Source: Leptospira kanakyensis (lineage in GTDB: Bacteria; Spirochaetota; Leptospiria; Leptospirales; Leptospiraceae). From it: a stretch of 64,000 nucleotides of DNA. Below, piece after piece: positions 8,949 through 17,948 of this stretch (within the stretch, counting starts at the first letter, position 1; every line of letters begins with the position of its first letter). The notes under the pieces were generated by a model. It was not told the DNA's origin. It did not search any database and worked only from the letters and a program-made list of their open reading frames with translations. The translations under genes were made by a program, and so were the position numbers. The stretch is taken from the NCBI RefSeq assembly GCF_004769235.1, contig NZ_RQFG01000005.1, forward strand, positions 372,001 to 436,000. The letters are read 5' to 3'.

Positions 8949-9605
8949 TTATATGAAACTATACTGATCGATTAAATACTCTTCCAATTCCAAAAAATTT
9001 CGAACGAAGGGAATTTCCCCCGTTTGGAAATAAGAAGTGTGCCTATCGTCGTGTGCGATCCCGAGAAAATGAAATCCAAACTTACTCGCAGATTCATAAT
9101 CGGCAGGAGAATCACCAATATAGATGATTTCCTCCTTATTCATATTTTCTTTTTTTAATAATGCAAAGATTGGTTCAAAAACATTTGGATTCGGTTTATG
9201 AACAGCAGTATGATCAGAGGTTTGGATCTGCAAAAATAAATTCGTATCAACTCGAAGCTCATTCAATTCACGAAGAACCACTTTTTCACTGGATGAAGTG
9301 ACAATTCCAAATTTTACGAAGTTTTTATATTTATCGATAAAATCAAAAGCATTCAAATGAGGAATGTTTAAATCTTTCTTTGAAAATTCTATATAGATAG
9401 ACCAAAGGTAATGAATGTCTGAAGAAAATCGCCCAAAGAGATTTAGCAAAAATTCTTCCGCAGGAAGTCCCCAAGCCGCATCGATTTCTTTCTCAGTGAT
9501 TTTCGTTCCAAAGAGCTCTTCCGATAGTTTGTATATTGTTTGATAACGAGTCTTTCTTGTTTGCACTAAAGTATCATCGTAATCGAATAAAATAGCTTTT
9601 ATCAT
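8949..9605 (-). CDS. HAD-superfamily hydrolase (phosphoglycolate phosphatase-like)
   Basis: A 218-residue HAD phosphatase. Motif I is FDYDDTLV (Asp8 nucleophile, Asp10 acid/base), motif II is IVTSSSE, motif III a lysine in VHKPNP, and motif IV is GDSPAD. A helical cap lies between motifs I and II, as in subclass I enzymes such as phosphoglycolate phosphatase or beta-phosphoglucomutase. Likely a cytosolic sugar-phosphate or nucleotide phosphatase; the substrate cannot be read from sequence. It is followed on the same strand by nothing obviously co-transcribed. Confidence 0.85.
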   Translation of the reverse strand: MIKAILFDYDDTLVQTRKTRYQTIYKLSEELFGTKITEKEIDAAWGLPAEEFLLNLFGRFSSDIHYLWSIYIEFSKKDLNIPHLNAFDFIDKYKNFVKFGIVTSSSEKVVLRELNELRVDTNLFLQIQTSDHTAVHKPNPNVFEPIFALLKKENMNKEEIIYIGDSPADYESASKFGFHFLGIAHDDRHTSYFQTGEIPFVRNFLELEEYLIDQYSFI

Positions 9606-9672
9606 AGCAATTCAGTGATTGTTTGATCCAAAATTCATTTAAGAGTTGATAGCCGAAAAGTTGGTTTCTTTC

Positions 9673-10323
9673 TCACCCACCCAGTGCCCTGCGGATGACT
9701 TTCATAACTCCCGCTACAACGTCTTCGTCCTTATCAAAAATATCTTCACCCAAATAGATCTTCATTCGTTCTTTATAATACACTGTGGAATAGGAAAACT
9801 GAAGTGTCATAAAAATATTATCGAGTAAAAAAGCAGACAAGTTGCTATCCACATCCGAACTTATCGTTCCTTCTTTTTTAGCAAGGTTAATCATTTCAAT
9901 ATAACATTTTGCAGATAATGATTCTAACTCACCTGACAAACGAGTGATGAGTTCATAATTACTTTCTGTTGTCATTTCATTGTAGAGGCGAATGATGTCT
10001 TGGTTGATCCGCGAATGGGTTTGGATGATACGAATGATTTTTTCAATTTTCCCAAACAAATCCAGATCCATAGAAAGAACAGACTCTAAGGTTTTTTCTA
10101 ATTGGGTGATTCCATGATCCACAACGGTAAGAAAAAAATCTTCTTTGGTTTCAAAGTATTTATAGAGAGATCCAACGCTGATTCCGGCTTTTTGAGCAAT
10201 GGTATTGGTATTGGCGCTCGTAAACCCGCGATTGGCGAATTCAGAAATGGCTGTCGATAAAATCCGATTTCTCTTTTCTTCGGAAATTCGTTCAAAACTA
10301 TCATTAAAATGCTTCGTTACCAT
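9673..10323 (-). CDS. TetR/AcrR-family transcriptional regulator
   Basis: A 216-residue regulator. The N-terminal TetR helix-turn-helix is clear: RILSTAISEFANRGFTSANT, then AQKAGISVGSLYKYF at about residues 45-59. The rest is a helical ligand-binding domain typical of the family. The gene is divergent from a class III aminotransferase, and a 38-bp inverted repeat at 10423-10460 sits between them. A near-identical core occurs at 3876-3891, so this protein is the best candidate regulator for both loci. The ligand is unknown. Confidence 0.9.
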   Translation of the reverse strand: MVTKHFNDSFERISEEKRNRILSTAISEFANRGFTSANTNTIAQKAGISVGSLYKYFETKEDFFLTVVDHGITQLEKTLESVLSMDLDLFGKIEKIIRIIQTHSRINQDIIRLYNEMTTESNYELITRLSGELESLSAKCYIEMINLAKKEGTISSDVDSNLSAFLLDNIFMTLQFSYSTVYYKERMKIYLGEDIFDKDEDVVAGVMKVIRRALGG

Positions 10324-10422
10324 ATCTATCCCCGTCCAATAAACGAAAAAGGCTGGATTTCTCCAGGAAATTTATGCAATTTTCCAAAGAATCCGTCAAT
10401 CTCGATCAATTTTATGAATTCC

Positions 10423-10460
10423 TTCTTGACAATGAGTGATAACTCACTCATTGTCAAGAA
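10423..10460. promoter_or_regulatory. 17-bp perfect inverted repeat with 4-nt spacer, probable TetR operator
   Basis: The arms 10423-10439 (TTCTTGACAATGAGTGA) and 10444-10460 are exact reverse complements around TAAC. Each arm carries a TTGACA hexamer, one for each direction, so the element could hold -35 boxes of divergent promoters as well as an operator. The inner 16 nt (10432-10447) match the palindrome at 3876-3891 at 14 positions. It lies 26 nt before the aminotransferase start and 99 nt before tetR. As RNA it would also fold into a stable hairpin, but no T-run follows, so termination is unlikely. Confidence 0.75.
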
Positions 10461-10486
10461 AAAAGACCCGGAAGAGGAAAGATTAT

Positions 10487-11956
10487 ATGGCCCAAGGCTT
10501 TTCCATGAACGAATACCCGAACGTAGACCAGATCTACAAAGACCTAAGGAAATTAATTTCCCTTCCGATCCGCTCCATTCGTAAAGACGCGATGGAGGAC
10601 ATCATTCATAATTACTTCGATAAAAAATGCAGTAAGTCCAAAGCCATGATCACGAAGGCTTCGGAATACATTCCTGGCGGGGTCCAACACAATCTTTCCT
10701 TCAACCATCCATTCCCTCTTGTATTCACAGAAGCATCGGGTGCTTATCTCTATGATTTAGATGGAAACAAATATATCGATTTTTTACAAGCAGGTGGGCC
10801 CACCGTTCTCGGAAGTAATCCAAACATTGTTCGCAAAAAAGTCATCGAACTTCTCAATACAACAGGCCCTGTGACTGGTCTTTTTCATGAATACGAATAT
10901 AAGTTAGCCGAAAAAATTGTAGAGTTAGTTCCTTCCGTCGAAATGTTTCGAATGCTTGGCTCGGGAACCGAAGCTTGTATGGCATCCATTCGTGTCGCAA
11001 GGCTTGCGACAAAGAAAAAGAACATCGTGAAGATGGGTGGCGCTTATCACGGTTGGAGTGATCAATTGGCTTATGGTCTTCGGATTCCTGGCACAAGACA
11101 TTTCGAAGCCAATGGAGTTCCTAAATCCATTTTCAAATACACACAAGAATTTTATCCGAACGATTTGAACGCTTTAGAGTCGGTTCTCAAACGAAATCGT
11201 TTATTTGGTGGCACTGCTGCCGTTCTCATTGAACCAGTAGGACCAGAAAGTGGAACAAGACCTCTTGATCTCAATTTCAACAAAGGAGTGAGAGAACTTT
11301 GCGATAAGTATGGTGCCCTTCTGATTTTTGATGAAGTGGTGACTGCCTTCCGCATTGGTCTTAGCGGTGCCCAAGGTTATTTCGGTGTGGATCCTGATCT
11401 TACGATCTTCGGTAAAGTAGTGGCAGGTGGATATCCATCAGCTGGTGGACTTGGTGGTAAAAAAGAATACATGAAGTATGTCTCTGCTGGATTACAAACT
11501 GGCACCAAAAAGGCGTTAATCGGTGGAACGATGGCCGCAAACCCACTCAGTTCTGCTGCCGGTTACTTTACACTTTGTGAAATGGAAAAAACAGGAGCTC
11601 TTGAAAAATCAGGAAGGGCTGGTGACAGACTCACAAAAGGATTACAAAAACTAATCAAAAAGTATGACCTTCCTTTTGTTGCTTTCAACCAAGGTTCCAT
11701 TTGCCACTTAGAAACCGTTGGAACGATGTTACTCGATATCAATATCAAGAAGTTCTGGACCATCAAAAAAACCATTGCCGAAGCACATAAAAGAAAACAT
11801 GCGATGGAAGAAATGGGTGCGGCGTATATGTCGGAAGGTCTTGTGACTCTTGCAGGAAGTAGACTTTATACCAGTGCTTCCGATACAGATGCGGTGATTG
11901 ATGATGCCCTCAAACGATTTGATCGTGTGTTCCAAAAAGTGGAAGGTGTGGCATAA
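10487..11956 (+). CDS. class III PLP aminotransferase / glutamate-1-semialdehyde aminomutase-like
   Basis: A 489-residue class III aminotransferase. Substrate and cofactor signatures include VPGG-like IPGGVQHNL, GSGTEACMASIRVAR, YHGWSD, and DEVVTAFR followed by FGKVVAGGYP, where the lysine of FGK is the Schiff-base residue. The fold and these motifs are shared with HemL and with HemL-like enzymes that act on other amines. The start at 10487 is supported by a GAGGAAAG ribosome site; an upstream GTG lies inside the operator. The TetR-type operator directly upstream implies inducible expression, which is unlike a housekeeping haem gene, so a catabolic amine or amino-acid role is plausible. Confidence 0.85.
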   Translation: MAQGFSMNEYPNVDQIYKDLRKLISLPIRSIRKDAMEDIIHNYFDKKCSKSKAMITKASEYIPGGVQHNLSFNHPFPLVFTEASGAYLYDLDGNKYIDFLQAGGPTVLGSNPNIVRKKVIELLNTTGPVTGLFHEYEYKLAEKIVELVPSVEMFRMLGSGTEACMASIRVARLATKKKNIVKMGGAYHGWSDQLAYGLRIPGTRHFEANGVPKSIFKYTQEFYPNDLNALESVLKRNRLFGGTAAVLIEPVGPESGTRPLDLNFNKGVRELCDKYGALLIFDEVVTAFRIGLSGAQGYFGVDPDLTIFGKVVAGGYPSAGGLGGKKEYMKYVSAGLQTGTKKALIGGTMAANPLSSAAGYFTLCEMEKTGALEKSGRAGDRLTKGLQKLIKKYDLPFVAFNQGSICHLETVGTMLLDINIKKFWTIKKTIAEAHKRKHAMEEMGAAYMSEGLVTLAGSRLYTSASDTDAVIDDALKRFDRVFQKVEGVA

Positions 11957-11993
11957 AAAATTTGGTTTAAGAGTCGTAAAAGAAAATTTCAGT

Positions 11994-12317
11994 CTAATCG
12001 ACTAACATTTCTTTTATGACTTTTTTAATTTTCTGAATGGTTTTAGAATCTGCTGTCCCTAGTTTTTGGACTAACCTGGATTTATCAACAGTTCTGATTT
12101 GGTCTAAAACGACAGAATCGTTTTTCCCCTGAAAGGTTAGCGCCACTCTTGTGGGATAACTTTTAGAAGCGGTTGTCATCGGCGCAATCATCACAGTTCC
12201 AATGAACTGATTCGTTTCATTAGGCGAGATCACAATACAAGGTCTAGATTTTTGAATTTCAATTCCAACGGTTGGATCTAAATTGATTAAGTATATTTCG
12301 TATTGTTTGATTACCAT
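11994..12317 (-). CDS. mazF: MazF/PemK-family toxin, endoribonuclease
   Basis: A 107-residue toxin of type II systems. It begins MVIKQYEIYLINLDPTVG, followed by KSRPCIVISPNE, and contains IAPMTTASKSYPTRV and the C-terminal VLDQIRTVDKSRL, all standard MazF blocks. MazF toxins cut mRNA at short sequences. The ATG at 12315-12317 overlaps the end of the antitoxin gene by 7 nt, so translation is coupled. An in-frame TTG two codons upstream is ignored. Cut-site specificity cannot be read from sequence. Confidence 0.9.
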   Translation of the reverse strand: MVIKQYEIYLINLDPTVGIEIQKSRPCIVISPNETNQFIGTVMIAPMTTASKSYPTRVALTFQGKNDSVVLDQIRTVDKSRLVQKLGTADSKTIQKIKKVIKEMLVD

Positions 12318-12559
12318 TCCCAATCCTGTGAATTCAAATCAATAGAATCTGGAATGAGTAACTCATCCTCGTTTCCTTTTGCCATCGCTTTGAATTGGTC
12401 TTCCCAACCCATTCGCGGTTTGCTTTTAACCGGCGTGATGATGATTTTATTGTCCTCTACCAGTAGATCGACTTCATCTTCTATCTGACATTCCGCTAAA
12501 ACTGTTTTGGGAATTCGGATTCCTTTCGAATTTCCGATTTGTATGACTGCCGCTTTCAT
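12311..12559 (-). CDS. mazE: MazE-like AbrB-fold antitoxin
   Basis: An 82-residue antitoxin. The N-terminal swapped-hairpin AbrB/SpoVT domain reads MKAAVIQIGNSKGIRIPKTV, and the acidic C-terminal tail (EDELLIPDSIDLNSQDWEW region) is the usual toxin-binding segment. The ATG at 12557-12559 is chosen because it starts the domain exactly and because the open frame upstream contains a -35-like TTGACA. It precedes and overlaps mazF. Autoregulation is expected through the palindrome covering its start codon. Confidence 0.9.
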   Translation of the reverse strand: MKAAVIQIGNSKGIRIPKTVLAECQIEDEVDLLVEDNKIIITPVKSKPRMGWEDQFKAMAKGNEDELLIPDSIDLNSQDWEW

Positions 12560-12595
12560 TGTAATTACAATGTAATCACACAAAAAAGATGTCAA
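12557..12595 (-). promoter_or_regulatory. mazEF promoter with palindromic operator
   Basis: CATTGTAATTACAATG at 12557-12572 is a perfect 16-bp palindrome that includes the mazE start codon. Upstream on the minus strand, TTGACA (12590-12595) is followed 15 nt later by TACATT (12569-12574), a plausible -35/-10 pair. The TGTAAT motif also repeats directly. A very short leader or leaderless message and repression by MazE or MazEF bound at the palindrome are inferred. Confidence 0.6.
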
Positions 12596-12704
12596 TGCGA
12601 ATCCTAACCGAAATCCCCCTTAATTTCCGCCTACTCCCGAAAAGTACTTGTACATTTCGGATTTGCCGAGAGATTATGTCTCAAATCTCGACGAGGCCCG
12701 TACT

Positions 12705-14405
12705 ATGCCTGAACCACTGCAAAAGATCATCGATAATCTCAAAGAGTTGTTAAACAAACTCGATAAAACCAAAAAAATGATTTTGGGTGGTGTGCTCGCC
12801 GTTGTGGTGGTGGCAGTCATCATCTTATCCAACGTCTCGTCACAACGAAACCGAGTGGTTCTCTTTAAGGATTTGGATTCCAAAGACTTTTCAGAAGTAA
12901 CCAAAAAACTGGATGCTCTCGGTTATTCTTATGGGTCGAGTGAAACAAGTCTCATCACTGTTGATCCCGAACAAAGACAAGAGATCGTCACAAAACTTGC
13001 ACAAGAAAATTTGATTCCTGCTGGTGTCACAGGTTGGGAATTATTCGACATCGAAAAATTTACAGAGACCCAATTCGACAAAGACATTAAAAAGTACAGA
13101 GCTCTCAAAGGTGCGATTGAAAAATCACTCAATACCTTAAGACCCATTGAAAGATCCGATGTCAACATTGCCATCCCCGAAGGAGATCTTTTTGAATCCA
13201 ATTCCTATCCTGTCAAAGCCAGTGTGATTTTACACTTCAAACCTGGTGTGGAAGGAATGAGTAAAAAAGAAATCAAAGGGATTGTGAACTTAGTTGCACG
13301 TGCTGTTCCTAAGTTAAAACCAGAAAACGTAAGTGTTGCCGATCCCGATGGTAAAATCATTTCTGACTTTGAAGAAGATTTAGAAAAAGAAAGATTAGAA
13401 CTTCGTATCGTCCAAGAAAAACTTAGAATTGAAGAAGAAGAACGAGTCAAAAGACTCATCGACATTCGCAATACCCTTCGTTGGTATTTGGGTGGTGAAG
13501 ACCGTGTTGATATCACACGTTTTGAATATTCTTTCAATTGGGACCAAGAATCCTTAACAGAAAATGAAGTATTACCTGTGGTTGCGGAAGAAGATAACCC
13601 TGATACACCATATAACGAAAGAAAGTTGGTGGATGGATATTCCTTAAAAGTATCTTCCAAAGAAACAAAAGAATCTTTTAAGGGACGTGGATTCACTCCT
13701 GATGGCCCTGCTGGTACAGAACCAAACCTTCCTCCTGGATACAAAGACACAGACTACCAAAAAGCCGAATATTCCAAAGACGAAAATATCAATAACTACG
13801 AATTCAACAAACGTGTGAAAGATATCAAACGCCAACCTTGGAAAATTGAAAAGATTGGACTCTCTGTTGTTGTAGATGGTGTTTGGGAACGAAAAGAAAG
13901 AGAAGATGGAATGGGATATGATAGAAAGTACATTCCAGTTGCAGAAGGGGATCTAAAACTCGTTCGTAAAAACTTAGAAGCAGCGATTGGTTATACAAGA
14001 TCACGTGGTGACCAAATCAGTGTCATTACCATTCCTAAAGATAGAACGGAACAGTTCCGTGCCGAAGATGAAGAGTTTCAAAAACAAAGAGCCATCCGCA
14101 ATATGGTGATTGCTTCCCTTGTAATTCTTATTTTACTTATCCTTGCGATCTTAGTTTACCGTGCGATCAAAAAAGAAATCGCAAGAAGAAGAAGACTCAG
14201 AGAAGAAGAACTTGCTGCTCAACAACAAATGATGAGAGAAGCGGCTCTTCGAGTGATGGACGAAGGGGGAGCGGAAGTCGAACTCTCCCTCGACGAAAAA
14301 CTAAGACGCGAACTTTTAGAAAACGCAATCAACTTGGCAAAAGAAAAACCAGAAGATGTGGCACAGCTACTACGCACTTGGCTTGCCGAGGAAGAACAAA
14401 CTTAA
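12705..14405 (+). CDS. fliF: flagellar MS-ring protein FliF
   Basis: A 566-residue FliF. Two membrane segments bracket the protein: [17 protein letters not shown] near residues 25-41 and [19 protein letters not shown] near residues 467-485. Between them is the ring-building domain with the YscJ/FliF block [18 protein letters not shown] and [13 protein letters not shown]. The C-terminal [11 protein letters not shown] tail matches the FliG-binding end of FliF. The ATG at 12705 follows a GAGG site; a TTG 19 codons earlier is less likely. It forms the base of the periplasmic flagellar motor. Unusually, no fliG, fliH or fliI follows: the next gene is convergent 4 nt away. Confidence 0.93.
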   Translation: MPEPLQKIIDNLKELLNKLDKTKKMILGGVLAVVVVAVIILSNVSSQRNRVVLFKDLDSKDFSEVTKKLDALGYSYGSSETSLITVDPEQRQEIVTKLAQENLIPAGVTGWELFDIEKFTETQFDKDIKKYRALKGAIEKSLNTLRPIERSDVNIAIPEGDLFESNSYPVKASVILHFKPGVEGMSKKEIKGIVNLVARAVPKLKPENVSVADPDGKIISDFEEDLEKERLELRIVQEKLRIEEEERVKRLIDIRNTLRWYLGGEDRVDITRFEYSFNWDQESLTENEVLPVVAEEDNPDTPYNERKLVDGYSLKVSSKETKESFKGRGFTPDGPAGTEPNLPPGYKDTDYQKAEYSKDENINNYEFNKRVKDIKRQPWKIEKIGLSVVVDGVWERKEREDGMGYDRKYIPVAEGDLKLVRKNLEAAIGYTRSRGDQISVITIPKDRTEQFRAEDEEFQKQRAIRNMVIASLVILILLILAILVYRAIKKEIARRRRLREEELAAQQQMMREAALRVMDEGGAEVELSLDEKLRRELLENAINLAKEKPEDVAQLLRTWLAEEEQT

Positions 14406-14409
14406 AACA

Positions 14410-16971
14410 CTAAACTTCGCTCTTCCAACGAATATTGGCACCATGAGAGATCCGGGAATACACTTCCCGGAAATACTGATTCGGTGCCTTCCCATCAGGG
14501 TCTTGCGAATAACGAGGCCTTAGGCGGTGAACAAAATACATATCCAACTCACCTTTATTTTTTCCGTGAATCTTCCCTCTGTATTCCGTAACAAAAAAAT
14601 ACTTCACTAACTCATAGGTTTCTTTAGAAACATTGATCTTTCCTGTTTCCCCACCGGACTCCATTCGCGAAGCCGTATTGACCGTATCTCCCCAAATGTC
14701 ATAAGCAAACTTAAATCGTCCCACAACTCCTGCCACCACGGGGCCAGTATGAAGGCCAAGTCTCAGTTCCCAAAATGGTAGGTTTAGAGCCGTTTTGATT
14801 TCTTTTAACTGGTTCATAAAACTTTGCACTTCTAATGCCGCCAAACAAGCGTCAATGGCACTGGTTCTATTTTCTACAGGAAGTCCACCGGCACACATAT
14901 AACTGTCACCAATGGTTTTTAATTTTTCTAAATTGTTTCTAAGAATGATTTCATCGAACTGAGTGAAACAGGCATCGAGTTCCTCAATCAGACTTTGTTC
15001 ATCCATACCTTCGGCAACCTTAGTGAATCCTTTAAAGTCAGTAAAAAGGACTGTTACGTTTTCGATTCGAGAAGGTGTCACACTTCCCTTTTGTTTGAGT
15101 TCTTGAGCTACCTTATAAGGCAAAATGTTGAGAAGTAATTTTTCGGATTCCTCCATTGCCTCTTCTGCTTTATCCTGAGCAATGAGAGCTTTTTCTCTTT
15201 CTTCATCTGCCTTTTGTTTCTCCAAATCCAATAGGAAATAACTGATATCAAGTTCTTCTGCCAAAGGACGAGACATGATGTAAACCACTAAGTAATTAAA
15301 CAAAACGAGTGGCAAAACAATCATTGTTAAATGAAATGCCGATTCTCCCACTCCATATTGTTCACGGATGAGAGGGAAATATAGTATCGCAGCAATGGCC
15401 ATGGTAATGAGACCTAAGTTGGCAAGTCTTTGACTGAGTTGGATGGTTCTTCCTTCCAATGACAATGCACCATGTCGGAGCACCGCATAACCAAGTAAAA
15501 ATGCCGGAATGAATTGAAAGTCCGCAATTGGATAAATTGGGAAACCATGGCTCGGCAAAAGGGCCGCTAATAACAAAGCAGCGGACAATAAAAAAGATCC
15601 TATGATCCATTTAGATGCAAAGTTGATATAACCTTTGTTTCTTAAAAAAGTCACAAGCACCAAAATTAAAGCAATGGCACCATTCATACCAACGAGTAAC
15701 TCAGCGGGACCACCATGATGGACTCTCGACCAAGGATAATCAAAATATCCTACAAATAAATAAGGAGAAGGAGCAAGAATCGCTGCACTCACACAAAGAA
15801 AATCAATCCCTTGCACCCATTTTGGAGATTTTTGACCGATGGCTTCAAATACCAAACGCACCATGATACTTGGAGCAAAGGCAAAAGCGACAAAGGTCAT
15901 TTGCGAAATGCGAAGTTGCACAACATAAGATATATTTAGTTTTAAAGGAACCGACTGAATGACATAAAATCCAGTAAGGATGAGAGCAAAGGCACAAAGT
16001 TGATTGATCCTTGCTGAGGGATTGGCACCGGCCACAATGATAGAAAGGAACACGGCACCAAACACTGATATAACGGGAGGAATCCCCCAAGGATACCATT
16101 TTGCCGATTCATAAGCATCGGGTGAAAGTCCAAAAGAGACACCAAAAGAAATAAAGATTAAAACAAAAGAGAGAAGTGCAAATAAAAAGTAAAACATCCC
16201 ATTCTTCTGGAATAGAAGTTCGTTCACATCAAAAAAGTCAGAACGAAAAACACCGTATGCCACAAGTAACATTGGAATGAATAAAAAGAATCCACCCGGA
16301 TAAACTTTGAACCCAAGGATACTGGGTGCATTCATCGTTGTGAGTAAAAAAAGTAAATTCACTCCATGGAATAATGTAAGATGGTAATGTTTACGAATGT
16401 ATTGGTAATGTTTGATAAACGAAGGTAAAATTAAAAAGAAATACCCTAATGGTGCTAAAATTCCCCAAGGCCGAACAAAAGAACTTCCTCTTGGATACTT
16501 CCCAAAAGTGAATTCGAAAACAGTGGTTTCAAATCCTTTCCCAATCAGAACACCAAAATACAAAACAAAACTTGCAAACCAACAAAGATAAGAATAATAC
16601 AATAACAACTTACTTTGTTTGCCTGTCATATGATAGGCCAAATAAAATGCTGTTGGGGCTAATGGGGCGACAAGAAAGTATAGTAGATCATTCCAAAAAA
16701 CTAATGTATTTACATCCTGAATCCAAGCTCTTGTTGTTAACACAAGCCCAACAGATCCAAAACTAATAAAAGAAATGGTAAGGTTTAAATGAAAAAATTT
16801 AGTATCAACCTCTGCTTTGCGAAATTTTTGGAAGGCAAAGTAACTTAAAAAAACTCCAACAAAAAAAGTAAGGATCCCCGGCGCTCCATAAGGGATCTGA
16901 TGCCAAAAATATTCCCAATCGGATATGGTTCCTTCAGGTTTTATAAAATAAATGAGAGGGTATGATTCCAT
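14410..16971 (-). CDS. polytopic membrane adenylate cyclase (class III)
   Basis: An 853-residue protein. The first about 570 residues hold many hydrophobic helices (roughly 14-16), followed by a coiled-coil-like linker (EKQKADEEREKALIAQDKAE) and a class III nucleotidyl cyclase domain from about 630. Metal-binding aspartates are in LFTDFKGFT (Asp645) and TIGDSYM (Asp689). Lys685 and Asp758 (YDIWGD) are the base-selecting pair typical of adenylate rather than guanylate cyclases. Asn765 and Arg769 in VNTASRMES complete the site. The long membrane part probably senses a signal, lipid or membrane state; its ligand is unknown. It is convergent with fliF. Confidence 0.9.
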   Translation of the reverse strand: MESYPLIYFIKPEGTISDWEYFWHQIPYGAPGILTFFVGVFLSYFAFQKFRKAEVDTKFFHLNLTISFISFGSVGLVLTTRAWIQDVNTLVFWNDLLYFLVAPLAPTAFYLAYHMTGKQSKLLLYYSYLCWFASFVLYFGVLIGKGFETTVFEFTFGKYPRGSSFVRPWGILAPLGYFFLILPSFIKHYQYIRKHYHLTLFHGVNLLFLLTTMNAPSILGFKVYPGGFFLFIPMLLVAYGVFRSDFFDVNELLFQKNGMFYFLFALLSFVLIFISFGVSFGLSPDAYESAKWYPWGIPPVISVFGAVFLSIIVAGANPSARINQLCAFALILTGFYVIQSVPLKLNISYVVQLRISQMTFVAFAFAPSIMVRLVFEAIGQKSPKWVQGIDFLCVSAAILAPSPYLFVGYFDYPWSRVHHGGPAELLVGMNGAIALILVLVTFLRNKGYINFASKWIIGSFLLSAALLLAALLPSHGFPIYPIADFQFIPAFLLGYAVLRHGALSLEGRTIQLSQRLANLGLITMAIAAILYFPLIREQYGVGESAFHLTMIVLPLVLFNYLVVYIMSRPLAEELDISYFLLDLEKQKADEEREKALIAQDKAEEAMEESEKLLLNILPYKVAQELKQKGSVTPSRIENVTVLFTDFKGFTKVAEGMDEQSLIEELDACFTQFDEIILRNNLEKLKTIGDSYMCAGGLPVENRTSAIDACLAALEVQSFMNQLKEIKTALNLPFWELRLGLHTGPVVAGVVGRFKFAYDIWGDTVNTASRMESGGETGKINVSKETYELVKYFFVTEYRGKIHGKNKGELDMYFVHRLRPRYSQDPDGKAPNQYFREVYSRISHGANIRWKSEV

Positions 16972-17048
16972 CTCTTTAAAGATCGGCTTTCGGGAAATCA
17001 GAAAGTAGCAAATTCTTCTATTTGACTCACTTCCTCTTTTATTGTGCT

Positions 17049-17945
17049 ATGTCGGATATGGTGGATCTAAACTTTCCAAAAAAGAACGCAACAGAATGGT
17101 TGGCAGCTGGCAAATTTTTCGAATATAAGAAGTTTCAAATCTTCTTTATCCAAGAAGGACGAGGACAAAACTTAATCCTATTGCATGGATTCCCTACTTC
17201 CTCTTGGGACTATTCCAAAATTTTTAATGGCCTTTCCCGTTACTTCAATACAATCGCAATTGATTTTTTAGGATTCGGATATTCTTCCAAACCAAAAAAA
17301 CATAAATACACACTCATTGAACAAACAGATATTATAGAAAACTTTATCGAAAAGAATGCACTACGAAGAGTGAAATTTGTTTTTCATGATTATGCAGTGA
17401 GTGTGGGCCAAGAAATTTTAGCAAGGCACTTAGAACGCGCGGATCGTAAGTATGAAATTGATGGAGCTGTATTTATGAATGGAGGACTTTTCCCCCATCT
17501 CCACAGACCTACATTCAAACAAAAACTTCTCGCAACACCAATCTTAGGTGCTATTCTTTCAAAGTTTTATGATGAAAAAAAGTTTGGAGTGGCTTTTGCA
17601 CAAGTATTTGGAAAAAACACAAAACCAAACGACAAAGAAATTTCTGTACTTTGGAAACTCATCACTTATCCCAATAAAGTTTTAATCCCTCATAAACTTC
17701 TGAAATACATTAAAGAAAGAAGGTTACATGGGGAACGATGGAAAAATGCCCTCTTACAAACAGAAGTTCCCCTCCTTTTTATCAATGGAGCGGAGGATCC
17801 AGTAAGTGGTCGTCACCTAGCAGATGAAATTGAAAAACTTCCAATCAAAAACAAAAAACTGATTCGTTGGGAAACAATTGGACATTATCCTCAATGGGAA
17901 AACCCAGAAGAGAGTTTTAAAGAAATCTACGAGTTTTTAAAATAA
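17049..17945 (+). CDS. MEST-like alpha/beta hydrolase
   Basis: A 298-residue alpha/beta hydrolase. LLHGFPTSSWDY near residue 50 is the oxyanion-hole loop. FVFHDYAVSVGQEIL carries the nucleophile elbow, with Asp as the likely nucleophile, as in epoxide hydrolases and haloalkane dehalogenases. MNGGLFPHLHRP, INGAEDPVSGRHL and GHYPQWENPE match the mesoderm-specific transcript (MEST) subfamily, whose usual elbow is HDYGD or HSYGD; here glycine is replaced by alanine. The final His is in IGHYPQ. The start is uncertain (17049 or 17058; an earlier TTG at 17022 is unlikely). Substrate unknown. Stands alone, convergent with cdaR. Confidence 0.82.
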   Translation: MSDMVDLNFPKKNATEWLAAGKFFEYKKFQIFFIQEGRGQNLILLHGFPTSSWDYSKIFNGLSRYFNTIAIDFLGFGYSSKPKKHKYTLIEQTDIIENFIEKNALRRVKFVFHDYAVSVGQEILARHLERADRKYEIDGAVFMNGGLFPHLHRPTFKQKLLATPILGAILSKFYDEKKFGVAFAQVFGKNTKPNDKEISVLWKLITYPNKVLIPHKLLKYIKERRLHGERWKNALLQTEVPLLFINGAEDPVSGRHLADEIEKLPIKNKKLIRWETIGHYPQWENPEESFKEIYEFLK

Positions 17946-17948
17946 AAC

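Noticed and set aside
10487..11956. Labelling the class III aminotransferase as hemL
   Set aside because: HemL-like motifs are shared with other aminotransferases, and the TetR-controlled isolated setting does not fit a housekeeping haem gene.
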